Of a DNA stretch of 64,000 nt, positions 22,901-35,200 are shown piece after piece. Each line of letters opens with the position of its first letter. Within the stretch, counting starts at the first letter, position 1. This stretch comes from Volvox africanus (lineage: Eukaryota; Chlorophyta; Chlorophyceae; Chlamydomonadales; Volvocaceae). The notes beneath the pieces are model-generated. The model saw only the letters and a program-made list of their open reading frames with translations. It had not been told where the DNA came from and ran no database searches. The stretch spans positions 1,221,001 to 1,285,000 of the forward strand of contig BSDZ01000013.1 in NCBI GenBank assembly GCA_030268105.1, read 5' to 3'. Both the position numbers and the translations under genes were made by a program.

Positions 22901-24563
22901 TGTCGCGTAGTGGCACGCGGCAACGTGGGATGCGGCCGCTGCAGGCTAGCGAGGAGGATGCCGCCTCGGAATCCATCGTCCTGCACGCTCGTGGCAGAGG
23001 TGGCACTGGTGAGAGGCGTTCAGTACAGCTGGCTTGCTACAGCGGCCGGGACCTAGCGCTGCTGTGCTGGGCGCTGGGCCGGCTTCGGCTGCGCCCTCGT
23101 GGCCTCATAGCGGCGCTGCTGGCGGAGGTCTCGCGCAGGCTGGCGGCCACAGGGAGGTCGCTGCTAAACAGCCACCCTGGCGCGGCTGTGGCCCGTAGCG
23201 GGTTCAATGACTCACTGATCGCTTCACTCGCTGCAGATGCGTCATTCATAGTCAGCACGCCGAAGGCAGCCGCTGCGGCGATGGGACCTGCCGGCATGCC
23301 GTGGGAGGTGGCAGCGGTCGCGGAGCCGAATATGTTGAAAGGAGCAGCGGATGCAAAGGCGGCATCGGGCTTCTTCCCCCAAAGCTTTACACAGAGTGAG
23401 ATGGCGATGGTTTATTGGGGCCTTAGCAGCGTCGGCGTCTGGCCGACGGCTGCTTGGCGGTCAACGGCTGCAGCTGCGGCACTTCAAGTCGTGCGGGAAG
23501 GTGGCAACGGACTGTCGCCGCGTTACATGGCAACGGTCCTGGCCGCGCTGGCAAGATGGCTGCGGCGGCCGCAGCGAAGGCGGAAGCAGCTGGCAGATCG
23601 TGCGCCAGTGCCATCGCGAATCCGTCGGGAGAGTCCAGTTGGGGACGCAAGAGCGGATATCCGAGTGGGCTACCCGGCAGAGATGCGCTTCCGTGCTTTT
23701 GCGACAGCGTTGGCCAGGTTTGCGCTGGTCGATAGCGCGGCTCACATGCCACAACCCCAACAACCGGAAATGATACAACATCAACATCAACACCCGCATC
23801 CACTTCACCAACAGCAAGAGAATCAGCCCGGTAACGCCGGTGGCACGGCGGTGCTGGCTCCTCCAGAGGAACAGCGTTGTTATGATGCCCATAGCCTAGC
23901 CATGCTGATGTGGGCGCTTGCGAACTTGACGGTGGTCCGTCGGTTACCTGACCCGTGGATCGCTGCGTTCGTGCCCGTCTCACTTCGCGTGCTGGCTCAG
24001 CTTCCGCCATCCTACCGCGTTACGATGTTGGATAGTTTATCACGGCTGGGGTTCCGTCCCGGAGCCGCTTGGCTGTACAAGGCGGAGCAGGTGAGGGGGA
24101 GAGCTGAAATGAGAAGGTATGGACGGAGGAGCGTTTGGAACCCCTTCGGCAGTTGCTCCGCAATCCACTCCCGCAATCCTCCGCCCTGTTCCGCTCTCCG
24201 TAACCGTCTGATGACTTCTGGCCCACGTGAACCTGCGCACAAAAGGCCAATCCCTGAGACGTCGACCTTTGCCCATTCTTGCGCCTCTCCAGCTCTTCAC
24301 CATTTGGGGCAGCTACGGCTCAGCTTCGGATTCATCGGACAGCCGTTCCATTACCGTGTCAGCCCTCACGAATTTGCATTTTGCACTCAATTCCAACGCC
24401 CTCTTGTCCCCCGTTGTCCAACTCCTAAGCCTGCTGCATTACTGTTTATTTACTGCATGGTCGCTCCGTTTCTCCGCGTCAGGTGGTCATGCACGGCAGC
24501 GGCCTGTCTCTAGCAAGCTCCTACCGCGGCTTGGACGCGGCGCTTCAGCGGATGTCGGAGTAG
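16965..24563 (+). CDS. Very large OPR-type (octotricopeptide-repeat-like) organellar RNA-binding protein
   Basis: Exons: 16965-17084, 17219-17941, 18575-18799, 19073-20383, 20706-21458, 21628-24090 and 24483-24563 (TAG). All introns are GT-AG and every junction is phase 0. The frame is open for 1891 residues. Residues 1-40 are basic and Ser/Arg-rich without acids, like an organellar transit peptide. From about residue 240 onward the protein is built of degenerate units of about 38-40 residues, of the type LAxLGxRPxxxWLxxxLxxxxxxLxxxSPxxL. Clear units lie in exons 3, 4, 5 and 6 (for example LRLGVRPEPAWMD, MGYTPESVWMARW, LGHRPERMWLQ, LGYCPDAAWLEAV, LGHRPSDIWLDCV), and a PLPPEW version of the PPPEW signature is near residue 640. 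Low-complexity Ala/Thr/Ser and Gln/His linkers interrupt the arrays. In Chlamydomonas, OPR proteins (such as TBC2 and TDA1) bind specific chloroplast transcripts for stability, splicing or translation. Target and organelle are not known here. No RAP domain is seen at the C terminus. Confidence 0.82.
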
Positions 24564-26329
24564 GGGTATGTGCAGGTTGCCGCATGTTCCCTTGCGCTTA
24601 AGAGTTGATGGTTCATCCTTATACCGAAAAAAGCTACAAAGGGCAGGTTGATTCGGATAGAGGTTGCCCGGTTTTGTCGTCTGGGAAGCAAATGTGAAAG
24701 CTCCCGCCAGCGAGTGCCGCCTATTTTGTTAACCAGCTGTATCATCAATCTGTTGTTCTCAATGCCGTTTTGGTGTGCAAAATTCAGGTTGCTGTTATTG
24801 AATAGAAAAATATATCCACTCGCTTCAACGGCTTGCGGTCATCCTGGCCCTCGCCGTAAGTGCGTAGCGATAGTTATGACCCGTTTGGCGAGCCTTGACA
24901 GTTGCGCGGGATTTCTATGCCATGCATTTGAATTCCCGATTTGCGTTATAACGTCATGAAATGCTACGAGATTCAGCTTCGGAGTTGTCCACGTTTGGTA
25001 GTTCTAGTGTGTGTGTATTTAATTGGTGCATGAATTTTTTCCCCGAAATATTTGTCATTAGTAATGCAGGTGTACCTTGGCATGGGTGGCTTGCCAGAAC
25101 TTGCCGGACGACTCAAACGCGATGACTTTGCGGTGGATAGGGTCGGGGCACATGTTGCCTGATATGATGGGGGACCAAGACCGAGACGCGCCAACTTCCA
25201 GCCTCCGTTTGGTTGCAAATGTCGCTCCCCCTGCAGCCCTGTGCGTGAGCAATAATCCGCATAATAAAATAATCCACTGTTTGTTTCGCGTCTTGATTTG
25301 TGGAAGGGATCGGAGGCGCGCGGTATATGTGTGCTGTGTGCGATCTCCGCATGGCATACTACATGCTATGTTGCGTGATTAGCGGGCGCTAGATCACGTA
25401 TAGTGGTTGCATTCGACAAGCATAGGTTCTACGTTGGTACATATCTTTGCAGACGTTGTTGGCTCCATCCCGCCATTTTTGAGAGGTAAAGTCAGCCACC
25501 GTGCGTGCAAAGCGCTCTGGTAATTATGTGCGTCATCATGCGGCTTGACAGCATCACGCATCACGGCAGATAAAAACCAAGTCACAAGAATAGCCCATCT
25601 GTACGACAAGGAATTTTCAAGCCCCCAGCCGCACTGGCAACTTCTCACATCTCCTATCTTGCTCTGGTCTTGCTTGTCTCGGAACCCTGGATATCCCAAA
25701 CTCTTTACCTGATTTCCACAATTTATCTTTATAAGGGTTATACTCAAACTTGAAGGGCCATGTACGTGTTTTGTTCTGAAAGTGTATACAAACAAGAACT
25801 CTCGGTAGCTTCGTTTCGGGAAGCCTTCTGTAGTTGGAATTATAGCTGGAGTTTTATCTGAAGGTCAAGGAGGAAACATTGACTTCTCTATCTAGAGATG
25901 TCGTAGGAATAGCTGAGAAGTTTGGTTATGTTCTTAGCTAGTTTAGCCGCAGTCGGGGTCTGCGCTGCGTCTGTCCTGCTGCGTCATCTATCTAGTGCTC
26001 TGCCCTATGTGAGTTTTAATTATCTGCATTAGGGACTCACTTTGGGAACCAATTTACTTCGTAAACCATTAGCAAACAATTCGTAAAATGCATTCGTAAA
26101 ACAACTCGTAAAAACCTTCTTAATGATACGGAGTCTAACGTGCTCGAAGTGAATCGTGTAATATACAAGGGACTTATGGAGAATTTGTCAGGTTACAAGA
26201 ACAAGGAATTCGTAACTGCTCATCCAATTTACGAAGCAGATATAAAGCGCTTTGTAAGTGGTGTACCAGGTAATTCGCCAGCTCACATTCGTAATCATTC
26301 AACAACGAAATGTGCTGTTCATCCCTGGG
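24564..26329. other. Intergenic stretch between the OPR gene and the retrotransposon nest
   Basis: No complete gene is recognised. There is one weak minus-strand exon candidate near 25077-25244. The sequence becomes AT-rich to the right, and its last 300 bases carry repeated CGTAA motifs of unknown meaning. I see no TGTAA close to the OPR stop. Confidence 0.35.
25077..25244 (-). CDS. Possible isolated exon, unknown
   Basis: On the minus strand an open stretch between an acceptor-like CACGCACAG and a donor-like AAGGTACACC encodes a varied, non-repetitive peptide (for example WSPIISGNMCPDPIHRK). No partner exons or family are recognised. It may be a relic of a gene disrupted by the neighbouring elements, or chance. 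Confidence 0.15.
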
Positions 26330-28871
26330 TTTGCGTATCGACTGCTGTCCCTGAGCCATCTCATGGCGCGTGGGGCGGTCTAGGGGGAGTCGTCGAGGAT
26401 GAGGGTGTGGAACCTCCAGGAGGACTGGTGGTTCCTTGCGGATTGCTGGGACTCGATCTACACCGTGACGGGGGTTGAGACCCTGCCATTTCATGCGCCA
26501 GTCCTTAGCACAATGACCATTTCCGTGCGCGCACGTGTATGGCACAGCCGCACGGCACACCTAAGCTACGGCAACCTGGCAAGGATGGCTGAGGAGGACA
26601 TGGCTAGCGATCTCGATGTGTCAGCTGTAGAGTTTCGCCAGGAAGGTGAGAAGGCAGGCGTGTGTGCAAGAAGGTTCAGGATGTTCGCACGGACCAGGGG
26701 AGGGAGTACTTCAACCGGGAGTTGGGTGCATTTCACCACGAGACGTCTGCCGTTTATACCCCGCAGCAAAACGGGGGGGCTGAGCGGCTGAACTGGACTG
26801 AACCTTGCTAGAGAAGGTGCGGGCAATGCTGCATGAGAGCAAACTGCCCATGAGCATGTGGCAGTACGCTGCTGGCAAATTACTTGTGCAATCGTTCACC
26901 CGTGCACGAGCTGAAAGGCACACCGATCCAACGATTTTATGGTCGGTTGCCATCAATGCAGCACTTGCATGTGTTTGGGTGCACTGCTTACGTGCGGGTT
27001 CCAGATCCCCAGCAGTCAAGCTGGAGCCGCGCTCATGGAAGGGTGTGTTTGTGGGGTACGAGCCGGGTTCCAAGGCATAACGGGTCATGTTGCTCGACGG
27101 ATGGCTCCTGATAAGTCGAGACGTGATTTTTGATGAGTACATGCTCGAGGGCCTGGAGGGCTATGAGCAAGAGCAGTACGCGCTTGTTAATCTTGAAGAT
27201 TAGGAGGACAACCCCTTCGTGCCTGGTCCTTTGCACAAGGAGTTGGATGATGACAGCAATGACGAGGGGAGCTCTGGTGCCAGCTCCAGTGGGTCGCCGG
27301 GGGGCCAGCCGCTCGAATGCTTCCTTGCCAGGATCAAGTGAGACCACAGAGGAGAGACCATGTAACAGCGTGAATGGCGCAGAAGCGCCAGAAAGAGCGA
27401 AACTGAGTCGTCGGACTATGGCAATTTGTCACAAATAATATAATTACATATTAAAACATAATAGATTAATTACAATAGATATAATGCATAGAACTTGAAC
27501 AAGTCGCACGGAACTACTTGCATGCGAGCGCTCGTATAACGTTGTCGGTTGTAGAGTGCGCGCCATTTTTGAATAGACGTAAGGCCCCTTACGAGCCCGG
27601 CAGCGCTATTTATACTGCCCGAATGATTGTGACAGTCACTTCCTCTTCCATTGTAATTTATCTAATATAATGTAAGCTAACGAGGAGTCACCCTACGGCA
27701 CAGTTACTCGGAGCTCGCCCATGTAGCTCCACCACCTGAGCCTGCAGTGCGGCGGTCTGCGCGTGCCAACAAAGGAGTACTGGCGACGCGGTTAACTCTT
27801 GTAGCCGAGTCATCTGTTCCAGGCATGTATGAGGAGGCTATGCGGTCTCCCACCGCTGAGATGTGGAAGCAGGTGATGGACGAGGAGATGGCATCGATCC
27901 ATGTGAAGGGTATGGACCCTGCAGAAGCCACCGAAAGGCGTCAAGCCTCTGCTGGTGAAGTGGATGTTCACCATGAAGCATGATGAGAAGGGAGAAATTG
28001 TGCGCTACAAGGCCCGATTAGTAGCAAAGGGTTTTGTGAGGGCAGGGACTATGAGGAGGTCTTTGCTCCAGTGAGCAAGCACACCACACTGCGTGCTCTC
28101 TTGTCGGTCGTGGTGTCGCATGATCTTGAGCTGCACCAGTTGGTCATGAAGATGGCGTTTCTGAATGGAAGAGGTGGTTTACATGCAGCAGGCGCCTGGA
28201 TATACAGAGGGGGAGCCAGGTATGGTGTGCAGGTTGATAAAGGTGCTGTACGGGCTCAAGCAGACTCCGGGTACATGGTATACTTGCTTGAAGGAAAAGC
28301 GCGAGTCCATGGGATTCAAGGTGTCGCAGGCTGACCCTGGCCTGTTCTACATGGATGTGATGGGCGAGCACGTGTATGTGCTTGTTTACTGGATGATCTG
28401 CTGATTGCGGCTAAGCAGTTAGCAGTTGTGGAGCAGCTGAAAGCTACGCTGCAGTCCTTGTTTGACATCCGAGACCTGGGGGAGGTTTAAGTGTTTCTAG
28501 GGTTTGAGATCCAGTGTGATTGGTAGGCACACATCCTGAAGGTGTCACAAGAGTGTTTCACCATTGAGTTGGTCGAGAAGCACGGCGTGGCCAATGCCAA
28601 CCTGTGGCTGGTGCCCACGTCGTATGCCATTTCAATGGGGGCTGAGGAAGCACCGCATGATGTTGAGGAGTGCCGGTATGGAGAGCTAACAGGAATGCTG
28701 CTGTACCTTACAGTGGGCACGATGCCCGACCTGTCATACTCCATGGCAGTATTGATGTGGTACATGTTGAAGCCTACAGAGGATCATTGGCAGTCGGCAA
28801 GGGTTGTGCTATGGTACATCGCTGGCACCATGGGAGTAGGTATTGTTTTTACGGCCAAATCCGGCCAAACT
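26330..28871 (+). mobile_element. Decayed Ty1/copia retrotransposon (integrase and reverse transcriptase remnants)
   Basis: Several frames together show copia order. A GAG-pre-integrase block (VWHSRTAHLSYGNLARM) is followed by the integrase core (YTPQQNGGAERLNW), the characteristic HVFGCTAYVRVPDP and SWKGVFVGY blocks, then reverse transcriptase ([57 protein letters not shown], then YGELTGMLLYLTVGTMPDL). Many frameshifts and stops break it, a copia LTR fragment sits inside it, and the RNase H end is cut off by a gypsy LTR at 28872. It is not functional. Confidence 0.88.
27361..27735 (+). mobile_element. Copia-type LTR fragment inside the copia remnant
   Basis: It starts with TGTAACAGCGTGAATGGCGC and matches the copia LTR seen at 46532-46937 and 38195-38524. 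The right end, which should finish in CTGTTACA, is missing; it stops in the GCTCGCCCATGTAGCT region, where copia coding sequence resumes. Confidence 0.75.
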
Positions 28872-29164
28872 TGTTGTACCACCATTTGATCGCCGCCCAT
28901 GCAGAGGTAGACTCAGGTCCACCAAAGTGTGCTATATCCGTGTATATCTAGCTAGGTTAACATCCCGCACCGCTACTTGTGACGTCGTGCTGTCATTCAC
29001 ATACGTTTGACTTAAAAGTCAACATCGATGCACAACACCATTATGGCATAATCCATCAAGTAATAATATTTGATATATTATTACATCATCCGTACATGGA
29101 TAGGACGTGCACGCGAGTATGCAATGATCTTGATGGTTAGTTGGCAACTGAATATTGATATTCC
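28872..29164 (+). mobile_element. 5' part of a gypsy LTR (variant A')
   Basis: Begins TGTTGTACCACC and matches the first 290 bases of the LTR at 40023-40833. It is interrupted at 29165 by another gypsy LTR and truncates the copia remnant on its left. Confidence 0.75.
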
Positions 29165-29970
29165 TGCTGTACGCCGGTTCGATCACCGCTTATGTCAAAA
29201 CAGGCTTACTTTCATCTAAGCATGACTGGACGTAATGCTAGCATTTTAGCATGATATATTCGAATATATCTAGCTAATGTAGCATGCCACATTATCATTC
29301 ACGACATCGTGCTGTCGGTCAACATGTTTGAGGATATTGATGCGTGAACCCATTATGGCATAAAATATCAAGTATTAATATTTCAATTATTACTACATCA
29401 TTTGTATCATAAACCACACACATATGCGGAAATGCGACAGTCACGATGGTTGGGTCGGCAACTGAATATCGATATTCGGACCTTTGCACACTGCAAACGT
29501 TGCATCCATTAATATCACGGATTACGCGATTTTTAGAACAGTGCTATGATAGTACTCACACTTGAGATCAGAATCCAGTGAGACTTGTACTGCACATCGG
29601 TGTCGTGAACGTGATAGGTGCGAGGATGGCCACCTAGAGACCGAAGTCGGCTTGAAGCTACTTTGGATTAAGTACCCATGTACTTAATTCAATCTGATTC
29701 CCATACATACGCTTTACTCATTTATTATCGGCCTGAGCTATTCTGGCATACCATTTCCAGCCGTATGATGAACGCTGCCTGCGGGGTCTAACAGTAGACT
29801 TCTTTTTAGCAATCAATGATAATTGTAAGTTGAATCTTTCCATATTGATAAGTCTTCCACTGTCACATTGCTCGCATTGAAACGCCTTGCTGTTCGTAAG
29901 TACAATGCACTCGTAACTAACACTCAGACGCGCAGATTCGGTGCATGATTGAAGAAGGAAGGATACAACA
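29165..29970 (+). mobile_element. 5' LTR of gypsy family A element
   Basis: An 806-bp LTR beginning TGCTGTACGCC (first bases mutated from TGTTGTACGCC) and ending GGATACAACA. It is related to the 814-bp LTRs at 50334-51147 and 53146-53959. A primer-binding-site-like TTTGGTAGTGAGAC follows directly. Confidence 0.82.
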
Positions 29971-30933
29971 AATTTGGTAGTGAGACGGTTCGACTCAAGG
30001 CTGTCTCATTGTCGTTGTTTGAGAGTAGGTTCTCATGCCAGTGAGCGGTGGCGAAGGGCATCACAAAGGAACTCCACCGAAAATTCTATATTGCACAGCC
30101 CTGTTTCCAAACCACTGTCATCATGTTTGTCCTTCAACACTGACCATACGTTTGCTGCTAGTGAGTACTGAGACCGCAGAAGAAATCACATCGCCCTCAC
30201 ACACAATACTGGTTGCCCAATATCTGAACATCGGACAGATCAAGGTACTAACGCTACGTAGGCCCGAGTTTACGGACGTGTTGGTGGGTCATATTGCGGC
30301 CCTTATCATATTACACGCGTGCGCAAACAATACACGAAAGGGATCCATAGCCGTTGATTGAGGGGACTATAAGGTATAGTTTCATCTTTCTGCCTTGACA
30401 AGATACTGGTTAGTGTTGTACCTCTGTTGTGTCGGCCTACAAAGGCCCGATCGGAAGATGAAAGTCGACTGCCCAATCTTTGACACTACCCGTAGATACC
30501 CCAGGATACTACAGTTAGAACACATGTTGCTTCAACGAAATCACTTATCCTCGGAAGGGAATGAGCAGGCTGGTATTGGTATTTTCAAAGGGGAACCCAT
30601 TGTCGCACCAAACATTGTCGATTCACATGTTTCCCAAGAGAATACTCCCCGGCCGAAGAACTACTACTCAGCTTGAGATTTCCCAGGACGTCCAACTCCA
30701 CCGGAATCAACAAGATGGTACTAAATCCGACGTCTGCGCCGCTACAAGGACTTATGAACGGAGATGGGATCACCAGTTTCATCGTACCAACACCTCAGCT
30801 CCATATTTCTTATGACGCAGAGCCCAGGATCACCGCAAGCGCCACCCGCTCCTACGTCCGTGATGCTAAGAGGTATTTACAATTGGTGAAAGGCAGTGAT
30901 CGTGACGAGGTAAAATGCTTATTCGTCGGAGCC
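29971..30933 (+). mobile_element. Family A gypsy leader and gag, left part
   Basis: Degenerate leader, then a gag frame visible from about 30673 to 30933 with the blocks YVRDAKRYLQLVKGSDRDE and KCLFVGA. The same blocks occur in family C (YVHDAKKYLQAVHGGDND, RCLFVGNTLEG). The frame is split at 30933 by the intact family B element and resumes at 36787. Confidence 0.75.
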
Positions 30934-31355
30934 TGTTGTATCCTTAATGCATTTCGGTAATTCATTAAGATATAATAATTATCTGTTTATTATTTTATAA
31001 TATAATATATTTAATATCATATTAACTGTTTCATGTTTCCATCTGGCATTCGATTTGTGGATTTGGTCTCGGCTGTCGACGACCAATACTAACCGACTTC
31101 CTGAAACATCCGAACCTGTCGGTTACTCCATAACCTGTATGGAATGGGCCATTTACCGCCTGAATGGTAAATGGTGGAACATCTGGTTCCTGGTTCACTG
31201 AATCTCCGGTTGTAGTGGTGACTTCTGAAGGTCACGCCCGGTTCGAGGCCTTATGGTCTCTCAAGTACGACCTAGTCGGCGGCTCTACTTAATCGGGCTC
31301 TGGCACAACAACCGGTATCTTTTGATACCACCCTTCGTGGGTACCATATACAACA
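30934..31355 (+). repeat. 5' LTR of the intact gypsy element
   Basis: 422 bp, AT-rich in its first 120 bases, ending ACCATATACAACA. It matches the 3' LTR throughout. It contains the inverted motif GGTATC...GATACC near its right end (31316-31329). Confidence 0.96.
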
Positions 31356-31358
31356 AGC

Positions 31359-31372
31359 TGGTATCGAGACCG
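31359..31372 (+). promoter_or_regulatory. Primer-binding site
   Basis: TGGTATCGAGACCG begins three bases after the LTR. It starts like the initiator-Met primer site used by many plant elements (TGGTATCAGAGC) but departs after eight bases. The same variant is seen in families A and C, so it appears selected. Confidence 0.65.
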
Positions 31373-31502
31373 TTCCTCCCTGGGACGTCTCGTCAAGTCT
31401 TCCGCTGAAATCGTTCAAGCCTTCTCAAGTCTTTCTGTGGTAACTGCTCAAGCCACTCTAACCGCGCAACGCGCTCAAGCCACTCAAGCTGCCCTTTTAT
31501 AA

Positions 31503-32219
31503 ATGGACATCGACCACGATCTTCCTCCTGCCGACATCCCTCTGGACATGGAGACATTGCCTGAGGAGCTGGGCGCCGCCATTTTCGCTGCGGCTACCAC
31601 CGTGTCAACACCTCAGACCCTTCGGAGCGGCACCTCTGCCCAGTCACTCCGATCCATCGCAAATCAACTTCACGCGCGGACTTCAAAATTTTTGAAGTTC
31701 ATCGAAGGCATCCAAGCGTTGGTGTCAAACCATTTGACACCTGGTGCCGTGGATATTCCTGGGATGGCTCCCGCTGCTGCCGCAACAACTTGTGCTGCTG
31801 TTGCGGGCACCTCTTCCAGGCCACCTGGGCCTCCTCATACTGGACATGAGGACGAGGACATGGCCTGCGACGACCCTGACGAGGAGACCCCGGCGCCCCC
31901 GACCAAAAAACCGCGGGCTGCATCCGTTCGTCCAGGCATCACCGGGCACGAGGATCAGCCGCGGCAGGTTAAGGGCGCCGGTAAGTCTAAGAGGGGCGGC
32001 GGACAGCAGGGGAGGCACTTGGCCCCAAAAGGGGGCCACGTGCAGAAGAAGGGGCCCAAGCAGAACCTAGCGGAATATTTAACCACATTCAAATGTACTA
32101 GACGGGAGTTCCATTTCCGTAAACAACATGGGATGTGCCTCCGTTGCGGTTCCGACCAACATAGGGTTGACTCCTGCCCAATGCTGGGGGCGGAGAAAAA
32201 TAAGGGTAAGGACCACTAG
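31503..32219 (+). CDS. gag: Gag of the intact gypsy element (ends in UAG)
   Basis: 238 residues from ATG 31503. It has an acidic N terminus, a basic stretch rich in Lys/Gly (about residues 150-190) and one CCHC zinc knuckle, CLRCGSDQHRVDSC (C212-C225, spacing CX2CX4HX4C), typical of nucleocapsid. It ends in TAG at 32217-32219, and the same frame continues open into pol. Confidence 0.9.
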   Translation: MDIDHDLPPADIPLDMETLPEELGAAIFAAATTVSTPQTLRSGTSAQSLRSIANQLHARTSKFLKFIEGIQALVSNHLTPGAVDIPGMAPAAAATTCAAVAGTSSRPPGPPHTGHEDEDMACDDPDEETPAPPTKKPRAASVRPGITGHEDQPRQVKGAGKSKRGGGQQGRHLAPKGGHVQKKGPKQNLAEYLTTFKCTRREFHFRKQHGMCLRCGSDQHRVDSCPMLGAEKNKGKDH

Positions 32220-35200
32220 GAACTTGCCCAGGCTGGTATAGAGGGATCACCACCTGGGGTCTTTGCTGTGGGCCAGATGGTAGCAAAGTGCCGTGCAGTA
32301 CGGGCTCTTTTGCCCTCTGTTTTAAACCAAGTGGAGCAGGTGATAGGGAGACGTTTTTCTTTTGATGCACGAACTGTCCGTGCCGGCTTTGATGGCTTTT
32401 GTAATCTGTTTGAGCCTCAAGGTCGCCCCCTATCCTCCGCTAACTTGGGTGGGCATACTATCTTGTTCACTCCCTCTTCACTCTGCGAGCTACAGAAGCA
32501 ATTAGCTCTCTTTAGGGCATGCAAACGTCAACACCCTGATACCTCAGCATGCATCTTGCTGCCTGAGTATGTGTCCCGACGCAACCCTTCTTTTCTGTCG
32601 GGAATGCAACGGGTCTTAAGGTTTAATCCAGGGACGGCTCTTTTCCATAGCCTTGATATGGCAGGTGAGGTTGTTCAACTCCCTGGAAGCCCATACTCTG
32701 TTGACGTCTGGTTTGCTGCTCCTAAATCGGTTCAGGAGGGCTTGCCTGAGACTGAACCCTGTATTTCAGTTCTCTGCTTGCCTAAAGCTGCTGCCCTGAT
32801 AGGTGCTGGCGTACCTCTGATCACCGTAAGTACGGCAGGTCGTACGTTCACCGCCCTAGCTGACTCTGGAGCCAGTGATGATTTCATTTCGGCTTCAGTG
32901 GTTACGCAGCTTGGCCTGAAACCTAGCCCATGCTCCTGGTCAGAAGTTACCCTTGCTGATGGGGGTAAGCAGGCTATCTTGGGGCAGGTTAATCTTCGTC
33001 TATCTGCAGGTCCTTTAAGGTTAAATGTCCGCCCATACGTGTTGCCTGAGCTAACTGACGCTGCCACGTATATCTTGGGTTCTTCCACGCTAGCACAGTA
33101 TGGGGCTGTCCTTGACTATGAGGCTAAATCTTTGCGCCTGCGCAAGGGGAATCTAGTCTGCAAGGTACCCTTTACTACTGCCGGACAGCCACCAGATCAG
33201 ATGACACCTGCGCCTTGCTTTAATTATGCAACCACTGCTATCTGTCAGCATACTGAACCTGAAGTTGTTGGCAGAAAAGCAGCAGTTCGCATGATTCGCA
33301 AGGGGGCCCATGCTTTACTAGTACGGCCCAAGTTGCACCTGAATGCAACTTCTATCCCAGCTGATGCCACTGACCCTGAGCTTGAGGCCCTGTTACAGGA
33401 ATATGCAGATATATTCCAGGAGGTCCCTGGTAAGCCTCCAATGCGGCCTGTGGATCACACCATACCTTTGGTGCCTGGTGCAGTACCCGTTTCCCGCCCC
33501 ATGTATCGGCTAAGCCCCTTGGAGCTGGACGAGGTCAAACGACAGGTTACTGAGCTGCTGAAAAAAGGTATGATACGGCCAAGCACATCCCCATACTCCG
33601 CCCCTATTCTGTTTGTGGGAAAGAAGGATGGGACTCTGAGAATGTGCATTGACTATAGGGGGTTAAATGCCGCAACAGTTAAGAACCGTTACCCCCTCCC
33701 ACGTGTCGATGATCTGCTGGATAAGCTAAAAGATTCTGCATTCTTTAGCTCTATTGACCTCCAGCAGGGGTATAATCAGATTCGTATAGCAGAATCTGAC
33801 ATCCCTAAAACGGCTTTCCGTACGCCGTTTGGCCATTTTGAATATACCGTCCTTAGTTTCGGACTGACGAACGCCCCTGCAACGTTCCAAGCCGTCATGG
33901 ACCGCATCTTCAGGCCATACATCGACAAATTCGTCATCTGTTATCTGGACGATATCCTGGTGTTTTCAAAGACCCGTGAGGAGCACATACAACACCTCCG
34001 CCTGGTCTTTGAGGTTCTGCGGCGTGAGCAGCTGTATGCTAAGCGTTCTAAGTGCCACTGGGCACAACCACAGGTGGAGTATCTGGGGCATATAGTGTCT
34101 CAGGGTGGCATACAGATGGACCCCCGGAAAACTGCTGTTGTTCGGGATTGGCCAGTGCCCTCCAACCTTCAGGAACTGCGTAAGTTTTTGGGCCTGACCA
34201 ACTACTTTCGTAAGTTCATAGAGCGCTACTCAGTCATTGCTGCACCGCTAACAAACCTCACACGTAAGGGAGCCTTCTCTTCACCTGAGGCCTGGACCCC
34301 CGCATGCCAAGAAGCTTTTGATGCTTTGAAGCGTGCTATCTCTGATGATATTATCCTGCACTTCCCTGACTACTCATTGCCGTTCCGTGTAGAGGTCATA
34401 ACTGATGCATCTATACATGGGACGGGGGCAGTTCTGTTGCAGCAGGGACGCCCCATTGCATACACGAGTAAGAAGTTTTCGGGGGCTGAAACCCGTTATA
34501 CCACTGGGGAACAGGAATTTCTGGCGGTCCTACATGCCTTGAAGGAATGGCGATGTTACCTTGAGGGCCGGCCTTTTGCCCTCAAGACTGATCACAAACC
34601 CCTTACGTTTCTGCAAGGTGTGCCCTCCCTTAACCGACGCCAGGCCCGCTGGATGGAATACCTGGCACGGTTTAACTTTGATTGGGAGTACCTGAGCGGC
34701 TCACTTAACATAGCTGATGCTCTCAGTAGGCACCCCTCACTGCATGCAGCCATTCTGGCGGTAAGCACACGGAGTAGGTCTCAGGCAAAACCTAACTTCG
34801 TGCCCTCCGATTTTACCAAGCGCTTGAAACAGGCTTATGCAGCCGACCCGTGGTTCACAATTCACAACAACACGGGGCACTTGGTACAGGAGCATGGCTT
34901 ATGGATTCGATCGGAAGGATCCCACCGTCAGATTGTCGTACCTAACGACGATTCATTACGTCGTGAACTTCTCTCACGTTTTCATGACGGCCCTCTTGCT
35001 GGGCATCCTGGCTGCACGCGGTTACTAGAGCTTTTGCGGCGTCAATTCTGGTGGCCCCGCATGGCTAAGGACACCGAAAATTATGTCCTCTGTTGCGACC
35101 TGTGCCAGCGCAATAAGGCCCAGTCTGGTAAAGCACATGGGCATCTCCAACCTCTTCCTATTCCTGACGCTCCGTGGGAAAGCGTCTCTATGGACTTTAT

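Noticed and set aside
22000..24010. Long minus-strand open frames opposite the OPR gene (for example 23423-24010)
   Set aside because: They are shadows of a + strand exon whose repeat units and splice sites are well supported.
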